This document shows, in pieces, positions 63,560 to 64,000 of a stretch of 64,000 nt of DNA. Below the pieces are notes generated by a model. It made no database searches. It was not told where the DNA came from and saw only the letters and a program-made list of their open reading frames with translations. Positions within the stretch are counted from its first letter, which is position 1. Every line of letters begins with the position of its first letter. The stretch is taken from positions 1 to 64,000 of the forward strand of contig JABXHM010000023.1 of the NCBI GenBank assembly GCA_013373625.1, read 5' to 3'. Both the position numbers and the translations under genes were made by a program. This stretch comes from Alteromonadaceae bacterium. GTDB taxonomy: Bacteria > Pseudomonadota > Gammaproteobacteria > Enterobacterales > Alteromonadaceae.

Positions 63560-64000
63560 TTAACACGCCTGGCAAACCGGACAATAGTAGAGCCGGCGAC
63601 CATTACGCTCAGCCCTCACTACAAACGCTTTACAAACACGACACGGCAATTTCTCCCGGTCAAACACCATAAAACGGCTGGCTTCATATTCCGCAGAGCC
63701 TGTCAGGGCTAAATCTTTTGGTACTTCAGGCACCGTGTAACCGCCGGTACGGTAAGAACGCCATGCAACGGCAATGGTTTGCTCAGCGAGTGTCAATATG
63801 GCACCTGAAGTTAACTGTTTGGGCTTTTTATCAGGGTGCAGTCGGGCAAAAAATAACACTTCGCTGCGCAGATAGTTACCCATTCCGGCAATAAAGTGCT
63901 GATCAAGATACAACGCTGAAAGACTGCGACCGCTGAACCGTTTGTCGGCCAGGCGCGCCGCAATGTCGTCAGCATGCAGCCCTTCGCTGAAGACATCAGG
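63560..64000 (-). CDS. nei: Endonuclease VIII (Nei), partial at the window edge
   Basis: The C-terminal 146 codons of an Fpg/Nei-family DNA glycosylase/AP lyase; the N-terminus is beyond position 64000. The helix-two-turn-helix is seen (LYLDQHFIAGMGNYLRSEVL), with TVPEVPKDL and a C-terminal zinc finger C-x2-C-x16-C-x2-C (PCRVC ... YYCPVCQ). The finger and the Nei-like order separate it from Fpg. Nei removes oxidised pyrimidines. The frame stays open to the edge with DVFSEGLHADDIAARL and so on, which belongs to the same protein. Confidence 0.9.
   Translation of the reverse strand, partial: PDVFSEGLHADDIAARLADKRFSGRSLSALYLDQHFIAGMGNYLRSEVLFFARLHPDKKPKQLTSGAILTLAEQTIAVAWRSYRTGGYTVPEVPKDLALTGSAEYEASRFMVFDREKLPCRVCKAFVVRAERNGRRLYYCPVCQAC

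Overview
The window reads as a continuous piece of chromosome from a marine-type gammaproteobacterium, most likely of the Alteromonadales (Alteromonas or Glaciecola-like). The reasons are the gene families present (EfpL/YeiP, RlmE, RluA, LuxS, two RhlE-type helicases, FdxA, CreA), a TonB receptor/SapC/cupin/flavin-halogenase cluster of the kind seen in marine polysaccharide users, GlyGly-CTERM and PEP-CTERM-like sorting tails, and a moderate GC content. No rRNA, tRNA, CRISPR array, insertion sequence or prophage was seen. The left edge (1-38) is non-coding and the right edge cuts an endonuclease VIII gene.

Layout. 0-11.6 kb: mostly housekeeping genes (FKBP isomerase, EfpL, GNAT, SelO, RhlE-like helicase, MipA/OmpV porin, COG2509 flavoprotein, ferredoxin, RlmE, TrmH-type methylase, YlqF/RbgA GTPase), plus two tandem same-frame small ORFs at 1194-1451. 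11.9-14.7 kb: a tightly coupled three-gene unit (unknown protein, FlgH-like lipoprotein, FlgT) standing apart from any other flagellar gene. 15-24.2 kb: LysR, DUF547, then the TonB receptor/SapC/cupin-8/halogenase locus with two LacI-type operator-like sites upstream of the receptor. 25-32.4 kb: two amidohydrolases, a diguanylate cyclase, a membrane AraC-type regulator with a helically phased direct repeat, and a GlyGly-CTERM cyclophilin. 32.6-40.1 kb: ABM-domain protein, secreted GH95, DUF2785, LuxS, CreA, cytoplasmic GH43 with an overlapping palindrome upstream, and a fibro-slime protein with a PEP-CTERM-like tail. 40.6-49 kb: two acyltransferase-3 proteins, membrane LytTR regulator, TauE-like exporter, LysR, NTF2-like protein, CIA30 protein, and an ECF sigma factor fused to a membrane domain with glycine pentad repeats. 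49-64 kb: transglutaminase, four-domain DUF4397 lipoprotein, RhlE and cold-shock protein, MetR-like regulator, Fur-box TonB receptor, YjbR, membrane diguanylate cyclase, MDR oxidoreductase, an unassigned membrane transporter, dienelactone hydrolase, RluA and Nei.

How the genes work together. Three themes can be inferred. (1) Glycan foraging: outer-membrane uptake (21200-24241), a lipoprotein GH95, a cytoplasmic GH43 and candidate LacI/GntR-type operators. (2) Envelope and surface modification under membrane-linked regulators: LytTR, AraC and the sigma-membrane fusion, next to acyltransferases, a transglutaminase-like protein and sorted surface proteins. (3) RNA and translation maintenance: EfpL, RlmE, TrmH-like, RluA, YlqF and cold-shock protein with RhlE. 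The most unusual items are the sigma fusion with its interrupted inverted repeat at 47215-47302, the orphan FlgH/FlgT unit, and the halogenase locus.
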